DNA of 64,000 bases from the NCBI GenBank assembly GCA_002715965.1, contig PBAL01000079.1, positions 1 through 64,000 on the forward strand, read 5' to 3'. Shown one piece after another: positions 1 through 9,660 of the stretch. The DNA is from Verrucomicrobiales bacterium (GTDB lineage Bacteria; Verrucomicrobiota; Verrucomicrobiia; Limisphaerales; JAYPXF01). Numbering within the stretch: the stretch's first letter is position 1; each line of letters opens with the position of its first letter. Both the position numbers and the translations under genes were made by a program. The notes beneath the pieces are model-generated. The model was not told where the DNA came from. It ran no database searches and saw nothing but the letters and a program-made list of their open reading frames with translations.

Positions 1-2
1 CA

Positions 3-1457
3 ACGATTCGAGCGTCTGAAAAACTCAGCGTGTTGTTGATCACCTCCGAAGACAACGGACCGGACCTGAGCTGCTACGGAAACCCGTTTGTCCGTACGCC
101 GAACATAGACCGGCTGGCTGCGCAGGGCGTGAGGTTTGATCGGGCCTTTGTGCCAACCGCCAGTTGCAGCGAATCGCGCGCGGCATTGTTGACCGGATTG
201 TATCCACACCAGAACGGTCAGATCGGATTGGCGACCCACCACCATCGCATGTTTGGCAAGATCCCGAACATCGCCAGTCATCTGAAGCAGCGCGGCTACC
301 GCACGGGTTTGATCGGCAAGCTGCACGTGAATCCCGCCTCGGCGTTTCCGTTCGACTACCGTCCAAAGGTGTCCGACTGCAACACGTTTTCGCGCCGTGA
401 CGTTGGCCGCGTGGCGCAACTGGCCTCCCGCTTCTTTGCCCAGGAAGGAGGTCCGTTTTTGCTGATGGTGAACTACGCCGACGCTCATCTGCCCTTTTTG
501 CGTCAGCAGCATGGCCTGCCGAAGTCTCCCCTGACCGGCTCCGACGTTCGGCCGTTGCCCTGGATCGGACTGGACACACCCCGGCTCCGCGAAAGCCAGG
601 CTGACTACTACAACTGCCTGATGCGACTGGACGAAGGCATCGGCCAGCTGCTGAAGGCGCTGGAAGCAGCGGGCCAGGCGAAGCAGACGCTGGTGATCTA
701 CCTGGGCGACCATGGCGCGCAGTTCCCTCGCGGAAAGCTGGCGAGTTATGAATCCAGCCTGCACGTGCCGCTGATCATCCGACAGCCGGGACAAATCGAT
801 CCGCAGGTCCGGAATGAACTGGTGAGCACCCTGGATCTGTTGCCGACGATTCTTCACGCCGTCGGTGGCGATATCACCTCGGAGCTGCCCGGCCGGTCGC
901 TTCTGCCGCTGATGAAGAACGGCGCAGCGAAGCCGGACACGTCGTGGCGCACATATCTCTTCACGGAATATCACGGCCACTACCCGCCGCTCTACTTCCC
1001 CCAACGCACCATTCGCAACGACCGCTACAAGCTGATCGTCAATCTGCTTCAAGACCGCCTCAATCCCGTGGCTCAATCCTACAGCGGTCAGGAAAACCCC
1101 AGATGGGGCTCCTACGTGACCGCAACCGATGTTGCCCAAGCGCCCCGCAAGATCCGACAAGCCTACGACACCTGGATGAAAGCGCCGCCGTTGGAACTCT
1201 ACGACCTGAAGTCAGATCCCCACGAGTGGCAAAACCTGGCTGACCGCGAAGACCTCCGCCCCATCAAAGAGAAACTGCTGGCCGAGTTCCGACGCTGGCA
1301 AAAGGACACCGCCGATCCCCTCCAACACCCAGCCCTCCTGCAAAGGTTGACCGCCGAGCACGACGCCTTGCCCACTCCGTACCAAAAGCCCAAGACAAGT
1401 CACTGGAAATACCCGACCTACCTGAAACCGTCAGTCAGCGAAGAAAAGACAAACTGA
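3..1457 (+). CDS. Sulfatase, 5' end cut by window
   Basis: Secreted-type sulfatase of the alkaline phosphatase superfamily, hydrolysing sulfate esters or N-sulfates, probably of glycans. The reading frame is open from base 3, so the true start and any signal peptide lie upstream; a GTG at 30 is internal to the conserved 'VLLITSEDNGPD' strand and is not a likely start. Visible are the first metal-binding Asp pair (SEDNGPD), the formylglycine site 'CSESRAALLTG' at bases 165-197, and the later metal motif 'GDHGAQFPRGK'. The overall look resembles heparan-N-sulfatase-like (S1_8) enzymes. Odd: Glu occupies the usual Pro/Ala position of the C-x-P/A-x-R formylglycine motif. GC-rich relative to the cys genes. 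Family call is firm; substrate is unknown. Confidence 0.9.
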   Translation, partial: TIRASEKLSVLLITSEDNGPDLSCYGNPFVRTPNIDRLAAQGVRFDRAFVPTASCSESRAALLTGLYPHQNGQIGLATHHHRMFGKIPNIASHLKQRGYRTGLIGKLHVNPASAFPFDYRPKVSDCNTFSRRDVGRVAQLASRFFAQEGGPFLLMVNYADAHLPFLRQQHGLPKSPLTGSDVRPLPWIGLDTPRLRESQADYYNCLMRLDEGIGQLLKALEAAGQAKQTLVIYLGDHGAQFPRGKLASYESSLHVPLIIRQPGQIDPQVRNELVSTLDLLPTILHAVGGDITSELPGRSLLPLMKNGAAKPDTSWRTYLFTEYHGHYPPLYFPQRTIRNDRYKLIVNLLQDRLNPVAQSYSGQENPRWGSYVTATDVAQAPRKIRQAYDTWMKAPPLELYDLKSDPHEWQNLADREDLRPIKEKLLAEFRRWQKDTADPLQHPALLQRLTAEHDALPTPYQKPKTSHWKYPTYLKPSVSEEKTN

Positions 1458-1573
1458 CCGGGGGTATCACCGCGGAGTAGCGGAATTCGTAAGAATTTCG
1501 ATTCCTGCTCTGGAACAGCCACTAAACTTCACGTCCCGTGGTGGGCTTGCCGAACCAGTTCCGCTACGATTCA

Positions 1574-2206
1574 TCACTTCCCGAGCGTCTGAATCCGGAT
1601 GTCCTTGAACATCACCAGCATCTTGTTGCCCGAGTGCATCTGCAACACGAGATGCCCCGGCTCGACGACCGGGTCATTCTTGAGTTCGGCGATCTTGATT
1701 CCGTTCAGCCAGGTGACGACGTGACCGCCATCGGCGAGGATCTCCATTTCGTTCCACTGATCGAGCTTGTAGGCCTCCTTGACTTTGTCGGCGTCCGGCC
1801 TGCTCACCCAGGCACGACCGTAGCTCTCATAGATGCCGCCAGTGTAGTTGCGCGGATCCACCTCCACCTGCAAGCCGTGCGCCCGGTCCGGTGGCTTGAT
1901 ATGACCGCGAACGTAGAAGCCACTGTTACCCTCCAGCGACTTGAAGCTGAACTTCACCCGAAGGTCCCGATATTTCTTGTCCGAAACCAGCAGCCCATAC
2001 AGCTTGGCCGCCTTCTGGGTCTTCCCCACGATCGCTCCGTTCTCCACCACCCACTTGCCATCTCCCACGTGATGCCATCCCTTCAGAGTCTTGCCGTCGA
2101 ACAACGACTTCCAAGCCGAAGAATCGCCCTTTTTATCGGCCCCGAAACCATCGGGGCACAGGCAAGCTATCAACACGACACCGATCACGAACGCAGGAAT
2201 CTTCAT
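1574..2206 (-). CDS. Secreted DUF1080 (3-keto-disaccharide hydrolase-like) protein
   Basis: A 210-residue protein with a signal peptide (about residues 1-24, 'MKIPAFVIGVVLIACLC') and one concanavalin-like DUF1080 domain. Typical family signatures are 'SLFDGKTLKGW' near the N-terminus, 'NSGFYVRG', 'GLQVEVDP' and 'TGGIYESYGR'. Members are assigned to 3-keto-disaccharide hydrolases or carbohydrate-binding domains. The frame is open further upstream to 2386, but the ATG at 2206 is directly followed by a signal sequence and is chosen as start. It is convergent with the upstream sulfatase (117 bases between stops), which suggests glycan processing; the exact substrate is not visible. Confidence 0.85.
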   Translation of the reverse strand: MKIPAFVIGVVLIACLCPDGFGADKKGDSSAWKSLFDGKTLKGWHHVGDGKWVVENGAIVGKTQKAAKLYGLLVSDKKYRDLRVKFSFKSLEGNSGFYVRGHIKPPDRAHGLQVEVDPRNYTGGIYESYGRAWVSRPDADKVKEAYKLDQWNEMEILADGGHVVTWLNGIKIAELKNDPVVEPGHLVLQMHSGNKMLVMFKDIRIQTLGK

Positions 2207-2539
2207 GCACAGATTCGTGTTCGAGCATCTGCCGATTGTCAACTGCCAAACCATGGAGGGGAGCACTTGGGCGCATCCCACTCTGTTGCAGGTGTCAAAC
2301 GTATGGAGTCCAGTCCCACTACAGAAGGCCGTGATGAGCGCGATAGGGGTGTTGAGAGTCGTGCCAAATTCCAACCAGCACCCCATTCGACCCGCTCTCG
2401 GGTTGCTGTTCGCAATCCGAAGGGCAGAACCTCAACAAGCATTTCCTTCCATCGTCTGTGTGGGCCTGCGATACACCTATGCATGAAGCGCCTTCTCTCT
2501 GGAAGCCTGCTCATCGCTTGGCCGCTCACCACAACCTCC

Positions 2540-2619
2540 GGCCATACTCGGGGTCGCCGATAATTGAAGAATCCAGTCATCACCCGCGGATCCGCATCTG
2601 GAAATTGAGGCAGAGCAAC
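2540..2619. repeat. Dispersed repeat, copy 1
   Basis: Imperfect copy of a roughly 50-80 base repeat also present at 7801-7866 and 12031-12120, all in the same orientation. The shared core runs from AATCCAGTCAT through a GCGGATCCGC palindrome to GGCAGAGCAA. Copies 1 and 3 also share flanking text on the left (catactc-ggggtcg, then aattga). All three copies are intergenic. Confidence 0.75.
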
Positions 2620-2661
2620 TCGCCTTTGTCCGATACACAACCCGCCTGGCCCGTCTTGGCG

Positions 2662-2928
2662 TCACTCGACTGCGTAAATCTCCTCTTTCGACAGCGTCAG
2701 ATTCCGAACGATTGGTTTTTCGGGAATGCTCCCGCCCGGTCCAGAATCTTGCCGCGGCTGACCACGACGACACTGCGCGGCAGGCACGTTGACGTGGAAA
2801 TTGTTCATGGAGTCGGCGTTCACGCGGTGGTTCGCGAGGCGGAAGCGCAGGACGCCGTCACGCGTCTCAACCCGGAGTTCGCAGTCCGTTTCTTTCAAGG
2901 TCGCGCGATCGTCGGCGTAGCAGAAACC
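2662..2928 (-). pseudogene. Remnant of an unidentified protein gene
   Basis: A minus-strand open frame without a good start reads like real protein ('GFCYADDRATLKETDCELRV' and on to 'FRLANHRVNADSMNNFHVNV') and ends with 'RNLTLSKEEIYAVE' before a TGA at 2662. In the middle, a different frame reads more sensibly ('SVVVVSRGKILDR'), which suggests compensating frameshifts. No ribosome site or N-terminal part is present, so I read it as the 3' end of a lost gene. I do not recognise the family. The assignment as a remnant is tentative. Confidence 0.35.
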
Positions 2929-2950
2929 GTAAAAGGGGTAAAAGGGTCAT

Positions 2951-3017
2951 GCGTCAATATTGGCGCAAAGAAAATTTAATGTTCTGTTTTTCCGATTTAT
3001 ATTATCTGAATTATCTG
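2951..3017 (+). promoter_or_regulatory. Candidate cysJ control region
   Basis: A 16-base near-perfect palindrome, GCGTCAATATTGGCGC (2951-2966), lies about 145 bases before cysJ. An AT-rich tract follows, with a tandem direct repeat ATTATCTGA-ATTATCTG at 3001-3017. A LysR regulator is encoded just downstream of cysJI, so these are plausible operator elements. No convincing -35/-10 pair could be assigned. Confidence 0.4.
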
Positions 3018-3111
3018 TTTTACTAATTTACAAATTCCCCTTCTATTAACATATCGCTCTACCCGTAACCGCAGACGGACAGACCTGAATGAAAGATTTT
3101 GACCGCGAGAA

Positions 3112-4878
3112 ATGAATGATCCTGATTTCCCACTGCCAGTTCCGGAGCAACTGATTGAGCAGCTGTCGTCTTTGACAGCGCAACAGAAAGCGTTTTTGGC
3201 GGGCTACCTTTGGTCAGAAACCAAAGGGGCTGGCACGGGGGGGGCTGGGGTTGCAGCGCCCAATCGCAAGATCACAGTGATTTCAGCCTCCGCCACCGGC
3301 AACGCGGCCGGCATCGCGAAGAAACTGACTGAGAGGCTGAAGAGTGAATCATTGGACGCCACTCTTACCAGTGCGGGCAGCTACAAAGCGCGTCAGCTCC
3401 CCAAGGAAGATATTGTCATCATCTCGACGTCGACCCAGGGCGACGGCGATCCCCCGGAAGAGGGGGTTCCTTTGCATGGCTATTTGTTCGGAAAAAAAGC
3501 TCCGAAATTGGATGGGCTGAGCTTCGCGGTCATCGGCCTCGGGGACACTTCTTACCCCCTGTTTTGCCAAGCTGGAATCGATTTTGACACCAAGCTTGGC
3601 GAACTTGGTGGAGAACGGCTCCTCGATCGTGTGGATTGCGATGTCGATTACGAAGCCATGGCAGACGCCTGGATTGAGGATGTCGTTGTCAAACTCAAGG
3701 ATGTGGCGGGCGGAGGCGCTGCGGTGGCTGAGACGGTCATACCAACCGACGCCTCCAGCCAGGTTGAAAGCGCCTTCAACAAGGACAACCCTTACACCGC
3801 CACCTTGCTCAACAATCATCCCCTCGTCACGGATGGTGCCGGGCGAATGATCGCGCACATTGAGATCGACCTCGATGAGTCCGGACTCCAATACCAAGTA
3901 GGAGATGCGCTGGGTGTGGTGACCAACAATCCACCTGAGCTGGTTGATGAGATTCTGGAGTTTTGCGGTTTGTCGGGCGGGGAAAACGTCGACGGACGCG
4001 CCGGGTCGGTCACGATACGCGAGGCTTTGATCGAGCAGTGCGACTTGAATCAACTGACTCCTAAGTTTTTGACCGATTATGCAGGGACTGCGGACAGTGA
4101 TGCATTGACCGCTTTGATCGAGGACAATGACAAGCTGAAGGAATTCCAAGCATGGACTCCCTTGATTGGATTGTTGCACGACCATCCCCAAAAGCTGGAA
4201 GCCCAGCGTTTGTATGATGGGCTGAAAGCTCTGGCGCCTCGCTTGTATTCGATCGCTTCGTCACAGGAAGAAGTTGGCGAAGAAGTGCATCTCTGCGTGG
4301 CGGTCGTCGACATTGAGGCAAACGGAAAAGTCTACCACGGCAGCGCTTCCGGCTTGTTGAGCAACCGCCTGGACGAGGGAGACGAAGTTCAGGTCTTCGT
4401 CGAACCAAACTCGCGTTTTCGCCTGCCCCAAGATCAGGATACGCCCATCATCATGATCGGGCCGGGAACCGGCATTGCCCCGTTCCGGGCCTTCATGCAG
4501 CAACGCAATGCCGAGGATGCCCAAGGAAAGAACTGGTTGTTCTTCGGCAACCGGAATTATCGGAACGATTTCCTCTATCAAGCGGAGTGGATTGAATACC
4601 GCGACAAGGGACTCCTTCATGAGTTCTCACTCGCTTGGTCGCGGGATGGAGACGAAAAAGTCTATGTGCAGGACAAAATCCGCGAGGAAGCGGAACAGTT
4701 CTGGCAGTGGCTGGAACAAGGCGCCCACGTCTACGTTTGTGGTGATGCCTCCCGCATGGCCAAAGATGTGGAGACGGCCATTCTCGAAGTGATCGCCCAA
4801 CAAGGCGGTAAAGACGATGCCGTGGAATATCTGAATGAACTTCGCGAGGCCGACAGGTACCAGCGGGATGTTTACTAG
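3112..4878 (+). CDS. cysJ: Sulfite reductase (NADPH) flavoprotein, alpha subunit
   Basis: Cytoplasmic flavoprotein that passes electrons from NADPH through FAD and FMN to the CysI haemoprotein, reducing sulfite to sulfide for cysteine synthesis. At 588 residues it is normal length. Order of domains: short N-terminal linker; flavodoxin domain with FMN loop 'SASATGNA' (about 58-65); FAD-binding FNR domain with 'RLYSIASS' (about 376-383); NADPH-binding segment 'IGPGTGIAPFRAF' (about 449-461); and the hallmark C-terminus 'RYQRDVY'. The start is the ATG at 3112. cysI follows after 30 bases, so the two are surely one operon. The only unusual trait is a Gly-rich linker (about 38-48). Confidence 0.96.
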   Translation: MNDPDFPLPVPEQLIEQLSSLTAQQKAFLAGYLWSETKGAGTGGAGVAAPNRKITVISASATGNAAGIAKKLTERLKSESLDATLTSAGSYKARQLPKEDIVIISTSTQGDGDPPEEGVPLHGYLFGKKAPKLDGLSFAVIGLGDTSYPLFCQAGIDFDTKLGELGGERLLDRVDCDVDYEAMADAWIEDVVVKLKDVAGGGAAVAETVIPTDASSQVESAFNKDNPYTATLLNNHPLVTDGAGRMIAHIEIDLDESGLQYQVGDALGVVTNNPPELVDEILEFCGLSGGENVDGRAGSVTIREALIEQCDLNQLTPKFLTDYAGTADSDALTALIEDNDKLKEFQAWTPLIGLLHDHPQKLEAQRLYDGLKALAPRLYSIASSQEEVGEEVHLCVAVVDIEANGKVYHGSASGLLSNRLDEGDEVQVFVEPNSRFRLPQDQDTPIIMIGPGTGIAPFRAFMQQRNAEDAQGKNWLFFGNRNYRNDFLYQAEWIEYRDKGLLHEFSLAWSRDGDEKVYVQDKIREEAEQFWQWLEQGAHVYVCGDASRMAKDVETAILEVIAQQGGKDDAVEYLNELREADRYQRDVY

Positions 4879-4908
4879 AATTACTTTTACCGAATACGAG
4901 CAAGCAAC

Positions 4909-6654
4909 ATGAGCGCAACTGACAAAGCCCAAAAGCAGACTGACGAAGCCCCTGAGCTTATCGTTCAAGGTAAACTGGCCGACAATGAGCGTTTGAAGGG
5001 CGAGAGCAATTACCTGCGTGGAACCATCGCGGGTGATCTCACGGACGAATTGAGCGGTGGTTTTCGTGGTGACAATTTCCAGTTGATCCGATTCCACGGC
5101 ATGTATGGCCAGGACGACCGTGACATCCGGCCTGACCTGATCGCCAGGAAACTTGAACCACGCAAGAACGTGATGCTGCGCTGCCGCCTCCCCGGCGGGA
5201 TCATCACTCCGCAACAATGGATCGGAATCGACAAGTTCGCTACGGAGAGCACGGACTACGGAAGCATTCGGATTACCAACCGCCAAACCTTCCAGTTCCA
5301 CGGCGTCTTGAAGGAAAACGTCAAGCCGATGCACCAATGGCTGAATCAGCTGGGTCTGGATTCGCTCGCGACCGCCGGCGATGTAAACCGCAATGTGCTC
5401 TGCACCTCCAATCCGGTGGAGTCACAACTGCAAAAAGACGCCTACGAATGGGCCAAAAAACTCTCCGAACATCTGCTGCCCAAAACACGCGCCTACGCCG
5501 AGATCTGGCTGGACAAGGAGAAACAGCATTCCACCGAAGACGGCATCGAGGATGATGAACCGATCCTCGGCAAAACCTACCTGCCCCGAAAGTTCAAGAC
5601 GACAGTCATCATCCCTCCGCACAACGATGTGGACATGCATGCCAACGACATGAACTTCGTCGCCATCGCCAACAAGACCGGCAAAAAGCTCATCGGGTTC
5701 AACGCGGTCGTTGGAGGCGGTTTATCCTTCACCCATGGCTCAAAGACGACCTTCCCCACCACCGCCCACGACCTCGGTTACATTCCGGTGAAGAAACTGC
5801 TCGATTGCGCAGAGGCGATCGTGTCCCTGCAACGTGACTGGGGGAATCGGGTGGACCGAACGAATGCAAAAACCCGCTACACAATCGCCCGGGTCGGGCT
5901 CGAGACGTTCAAGGCGGAAGTGGAACGCCGCATGGCGCACAAGTTCGGACCCATCCGCCCCTACGAGCTGACGGAGAGAGGGGATCGCATCGGCTGGATC
6001 AAGGGAGAGGAAGGCCTCCACCACCTGACCCTCTTCATCGAAAATGGCCGTCTGCTGGGCAAGAAGAAGGAGGGAGCAGCGGCGATCGCTCGCATCCATA
6101 AGGGCGATTTCCGGCTGACCGCGAATCAGAACATGATTGTCGCCGGTGTCGCCGAGGAAGATAAGGCACAGATCGAAGCGATTGCCAAAGAGCACGGGTT
6201 GATCGCGGACACCACCGAGCAGCGCCAGAGAGCCATGGCCTGTGTCTCCCTGCCCACCTGCCCCCTGGCCATGGCAGAGGCGGAACGCTATCTTCCGACC
6301 TTCATCGACAACATCGAGGTTCTGTTAAAAAAACACCAGATGGAAGATGAGTATATCATTACCCGCATCGCCGGATGCCCGAACGGTTGTGGCCGCGCGA
6401 TGCTGTCCGAACTCGGTCTCGTGGGGAAAGCCCCAGGTCGCTACAACATGTACCTCGGCGGCAATCGCGCGGGAACTCGTGTGCCCAAACAGCATCTGGA
6501 AAATGCCACCACGGAGGAGATTCTGAAAGAAGCCGACAGCCTGATCGAGCGCTGGTCAAAAGAACGGACGGCCAATGAAGAATTCGGTGATTTTGTCATT
6601 CGGGCTGGCGTCGTCAAAGAGGTGAAGTGCAGTGCCACTGATTTCTGGGACTGA
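4909..6654 (+). CDS. cysI: Sulfite reductase (NADPH) haemoprotein, beta subunit
   Basis: Catalytic subunit carrying sirohaem and a 4Fe-4S cluster; performs the six-electron reduction of sulfite to sulfide with CysJ. At 581 residues it matches the family. Cluster and sirohaem ligands are the Cys pairs C445-x5-C451 ('CVSLPTC') and C490-x3-C494 ('CPNGC'). The nitrite/sulfite reductase ferredoxin-like half domains are recognised by '[13 protein letters not shown]' and '[18 protein letters not shown]'. It lies 30 bases after cysJ and is followed by a LysR regulator 88 bases later. No other sulfate-activation genes are in the window. Sulfatases nearby could supply sulfate, but that link is inference. 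Confidence 0.96.
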   Translation: MSATDKAQKQTDEAPELIVQGKLADNERLKGESNYLRGTIAGDLTDELSGGFRGDNFQLIRFHGMYGQDDRDIRPDLIARKLEPRKNVMLRCRLPGGIITPQQWIGIDKFATESTDYGSIRITNRQTFQFHGVLKENVKPMHQWLNQLGLDSLATAGDVNRNVLCTSNPVESQLQKDAYEWAKKLSEHLLPKTRAYAEIWLDKEKQHSTEDGIEDDEPILGKTYLPRKFKTTVIIPPHNDVDMHANDMNFVAIANKTGKKLIGFNAVVGGGLSFTHGSKTTFPTTAHDLGYIPVKKLLDCAEAIVSLQRDWGNRVDRTNAKTRYTIARVGLETFKAEVERRMAHKFGPIRPYELTERGDRIGWIKGEEGLHHLTLFIENGRLLGKKKEGAAAIARIHKGDFRLTANQNMIVAGVAEEDKAQIEAIAKEHGLIADTTEQRQRAMACVSLPTCPLAMAEAERYLPTFIDNIEVLLKKHQMEDEYIITRIAGCPNGCGRAMLSELGLVGKAPGRYNMYLGGNRAGTRVPKQHLENATTEEILKEADSLIERWSKERTANEEFGDFVIRAGVVKEVKCSATDFWD

Positions 6655-6742
6655 ATCAAGGCCATGCTTCAGAGTTCCCTAGGGGCTGTTCGAAAACTCG
6701 ATCTCCAGCAGATTCAGGAAGAAAAGGCTCAATCAATTGGAT

Positions 6743-7642
6743 ATGGACTTTACCTTACGCCAACTTGAAGTGTTTCTCGCCATCGCCAAGGCGGGCAATC
6801 TGACTCGGGCCGCCCAGCGATTGCAGATGTCACAGAGCGCAGCCAGCGCCGCCTTGAAGGATTTGGAAACTCAATTTGATGTTCTGTTGTTTGATCGCAT
6901 TGGCAAACGCCTTCATTTGAACGAACAAGGCAACCAGCTGAGGCCCCGGGCCGAAAGCCTGATGGCTCAGGCATACGAATTGGAGCAAAGCCTCTTGCGT
7001 TCCGGAGAATTCACCCGGCTCAACATCGGCGCCACCTTGACCGTTGCCAATTATCTGGCGATCCAAATTGTTTCCAAGTATCTGGAAAAATATACGGGAG
7101 CTCCCATCTCCCTCGAAATCTACAACACCGAACAGGTGGTCGAAAGAGTGCTCAATTACGAGTTGGACATGGGGATGATCGAAGGGGAGGCCCATCATCC
7201 GCAGCTCAACATCATTCCCTGGCGGGATGACGAATTGAATCTGTTTTGCAGTCCCGGACACCCACTCGCTTCGAAGCGCACCATCAACGACGAGGATTTG
7301 CTGAACGCAGAATGGATCTTGCGAGAACAAGGATCCGGCACTCGACAAACCTTCAACCGTGCCATGGTTGGCCTTCTCCCGAAGATGAAGATCCCTCTGG
7401 AGCTGCGAGGAACCGAAGCGATCAAACAGGCGGTCAGGCAAAACATCGGTGTCGGCTGTTTATCCAGATTGTCTTTGAAGGAAGAATTTGCCCGAGGAGA
7501 CCTCGTGAAACTCCATGCCCCGAACAGAAACCTCGACCGAAAGCTCTATTTGATCATGCATCTCCGGAAGCACATCAGTGAGAGTCTGCAAAACTGGTTG
7601 AATTTGTGCGAGTGTGCTGACCCGTCGCCCATTGGGGCGTAA
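6743..7642 (+). CDS. LysR-family regulator, CysL/YeiE type
   Basis: Transcriptional regulator of 299 residues. The N-terminal winged helix-turn-helix ('LRQLEVFLAIAKAGNLTRAA', 'MSQSAASAALKDLE') is followed by a periplasmic-binding-like effector domain with 'WILREQGSGTR', a signature shared with CysL, YeiE and CbbR-type members. In Bacillus subtilis, CysL activates cysJI, and YeiE relates to sulfite handling; the position right after cysI supports the same role here. I chose the ATG at 6743 over a TTG two codons earlier; a purine-rich AGGAAGAAAAGG lies upstream. Same strand as cysJI, so possibly cotranscribed. Confidence 0.9.
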   Translation: MDFTLRQLEVFLAIAKAGNLTRAAQRLQMSQSAASAALKDLETQFDVLLFDRIGKRLHLNEQGNQLRPRAESLMAQAYELEQSLLRSGEFTRLNIGATLTVANYLAIQIVSKYLEKYTGAPISLEIYNTEQVVERVLNYELDMGMIEGEAHHPQLNIIPWRDDELNLFCSPGHPLASKRTINDEDLLNAEWILREQGSGTRQTFNRAMVGLLPKMKIPLELRGTEAIKQAVRQNIGVGCLSRLSLKEEFARGDLVKLHAPNRNLDRKLYLIMHLRKHISESLQNWLNLCECADPSPIGA

Positions 7643-7800
7643 GTCAACAGGCCCCTGCGACTCACTTCAACGTCGGCGTTTCCGCTGCGACCGCAAATTC
7701 GTTTTCGGGCCTTCGTCGGCTTCCGATCGGAGGTCAATACGGTCCGGGGATTTCTTCAGTGGGACTGCGTGTGCCGGTCAGCACGACGCGTCAGTCAAAC

Positions 7801-7866
7801 CGGAGTCGGACGGATAGAATCCAGTCATTACACGCGGATCCGCATCCGGGAATTAGGCAGAGCAAT
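7801..7866. repeat. Dispersed repeat, copy 2
   Basis: Second copy of the intergenic repeat, core 7817-7866, with the perfect GCGGATCCGC palindrome and the CGGGAATTAGGCAGAGCAAT end that it shares almost exactly with copy 3. It sits between the LysR gene and the 3' end of the sialidase, about 5.2 kb after copy 1 and 4.25 kb before copy 3, in the same orientation. Confidence 0.8.
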
Positions 7867-7896
7867 GGGCTTGTTCGATTCCAGCTCACACCGCCG

Positions 7897-9555
7897 TCAT
7901 TTGGATTTCTCCAACTCAAACGCCGCGTCGATTTCCGCTGGCTTGAATCGAACACTGACGATCGAGTGTTTCTTTTGGCCGGGACGATACTTGATGTAAG
8001 TCGTGGCGACCATCGTGCCATCCGGCAGTCGCTCGAGGCCGGAGTAGCCGCAATCCGGGCCGGCGTGGCTGTGCAGAAGTTTGATGCGGTACTGTCCGGA
8101 TCGACCGTGGCGAATATCTTCGTAGGTTCCCATCCACGCGACATAGTGTCCGTAGGTGGGACTGCCCTTCGCTCGATCGCGGAACACGACGACCAGCCGG
8201 CCATCGGCGGTGTAACACGACACGTGACGATCGCCGGTCAAGCTGGCGGGCAGTTCGCGAGCCTTCGTCCAGGTTGTTCCTTCGTTGTCGCTGAACATCA
8301 CAAGCGATTGAAAACGCCGCGAATTCTCACGCATCAGGCAGGCGATCTGCCTGCCATCGGGTGACCGGATCAGATCTGGTTCACACGGAGTGGCTCCGTT
8401 GACTTCGCAAGCTTTCCGATAGTCCTTCCACGTTTGCCCGCCGTCGGATGAAACGGCCTGCCAGACCGCATTGGGCATTTCATCACGCGGCGCGTCCGTT
8501 GGACCGCGTTGCATCAGCAACAGATGACGGCGACCGTTGTCGATGGGAATGATTGCGGTGTTGCCGCCGGGTTTGAAGAGGCCGGTCGCTTTCATCGGCG
8601 TCCAGGTGGTTCCACCGTCTTCCGACACCGAGCTGTGATGTTTTCCGCGTCCGGCAAAGACAAACAAACGTTCGACGCCCTTCGAATCGCTCATACGATA
8701 GATGCACGGACAACTCGAAATGGCGCCCCAGTTCTTCGGCGTTGGCAGCAGGTCGCTCCAGGTGAGCCCCCCATCGACGCTTTTCATCAGCGGCCCGCAT
8801 CGACCGCCGTGACCCTTCGACCAAGTCGCGAACATGGTCTTGCCATCCGCCATGAGCACGGTGGTCACTTGACCGCGATATTCCGATTTTGTGCCGGCGG
8901 CGACGATCACCTGGCGCTGCGTTTCCCCTGAGATGTCGATGAGCGGTATCGACAACTTTGTCAACTCAGTCCGCTTTGGCGGCTGTGCGGCTTCGGTCAG
9001 GTTCCCGGTGGCTGCGAAGTCGTAAATCCGCAGCGTGGCTCGCCAGGGACGCAGGCTGATCGTTCTTACCTGCTCTGGCCCACAGTTCGTCATCCAGACC
9101 TTCCTGCCGTCGATCTTGAAAGTCAGTTCGTTTCCGCGACGCGCAACTTCCAGCCTGAAAGGTTTTCCCGCGGTAATGAACTCATGAGGATCGGCAATCG
9201 CACGGCTCCCGCCAAACTGAGGCCCTTGAACGAACATCTTCCCGTGAGAACCTTCGAAACCAAACTGGTTCCCGTCCAGCACGAGAGCAGCCGCCGTCCC
9301 TTCCAGTTTTTCAAGACTGACTGTAGCCGAGATGGTGAAGTCGCCTGCGTCGAGTCCGCGACCCGCATACAGGTAATGCCTTCCCGTCGAGACGATGTAT
9401 CCGGCGCCACGTTTCCACTTGCCTTCGTCGACACGGGCCGACTCGATTCGCCCCGCCGTTACGAAGTTCGCGGTGGATGACTGGCCGGGCTGAGCCAGCG
9501 CAGTTTCCGTCGAGACGATCAAAAAAACTGACAAAGTGAGTTTAACGTATTGCAT
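7897..9555 (-). CDS. Exo-sialidase-like BNR/Asp-box protein with N-terminal lectin-like domain
   Basis: Secreted protein of 552 residues with signal peptide 'MQYVKLTLSVFLIVSTETALA'. Residues about 30-185 form a concanavalin/LamG-like domain. The remainder is a six-bladed sialidase propeller with four Asp boxes (S-x-D-x-G-x-T-W): 'SVDGGLTW', 'SEDGGTTW', 'SSDGGQTW' and 'SDNEGTTW'. An 'FVFAGRGKHHSS' blade and 'RENSRRFQSLVMFSDNEG' are typical of BNR exo-alpha-sialidase annotations in this phylum. True sialic acid specificity is not proved by the motifs. It is divergent from the PhyH-like gene, with about 105 bases shared between starts. Start is the ATG at 9555. Confidence 0.88.
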   Translation of the reverse strand: MQYVKLTLSVFLIVSTETALAQPGQSSTANFVTAGRIESARVDEGKWKRGAGYIVSTGRHYLYAGRGLDAGDFTISATVSLEKLEGTAAALVLDGNQFGFEGSHGKMFVQGPQFGGSRAIADPHEFITAGKPFRLEVARRGNELTFKIDGRKVWMTNCGPEQVRTISLRPWRATLRIYDFAATGNLTEAAQPPKRTELTKLSIPLIDISGETQRQVIVAAGTKSEYRGQVTTVLMADGKTMFATWSKGHGGRCGPLMKSVDGGLTWSDLLPTPKNWGAISSCPCIYRMSDSKGVERLFVFAGRGKHHSSVSEDGGTTWTPMKATGLFKPGGNTAIIPIDNGRRHLLLMQRGPTDAPRDEMPNAVWQAVSSDGGQTWKDYRKACEVNGATPCEPDLIRSPDGRQIACLMRENSRRFQSLVMFSDNEGTTWTKARELPASLTGDRHVSCYTADGRLVVVFRDRAKGSPTYGHYVAWMGTYEDIRHGRSGQYRIKLLHSHAGPDCGYSGLERLPDGTMVATTYIKYRPGQKKHSIVSVRFKPAEIDAAFELEKSK

Positions 9556-9660
9556 GCCTGGTCATCGTTCGTTTTCAATGCACGGCACATCTTGACTGCG
9601 AAGATTGCACCAAGCGCTTTTGTTACCGAGTTTTCCGCTTTGAGCCAAGGACAAGACCCG

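Larger units (their letters stand above)
2207..3111. other. Gene-poor stretch between DUF1080 gene and cysJ
   Basis: About 900 bases without a convincing intact gene. It holds one copy of a dispersed repeat (about 2540-2619), a decayed coding remnant on the minus strand (2662-2928), and an AT-rich tail (about 2960-3060) with palindromic and directly repeated elements that probably contains the cysJ promoter. Longer open frames on both strands here are antisense shadows or lack codon bias and start signals. Confidence 0.6.

Noticed and set aside
1538-2563. Long plus-strand open frame (about 340 codons)
   Set aside because: It is antisense to the DUF1080 gene, has no family-like text, and its composition mirrors the codon pattern of the opposite strand.
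6655-6742. Terminator between cysI and the LysR gene
   Set aside because: No GC-rich stem followed by a T run is visible, so cotranscription cannot be excluded.
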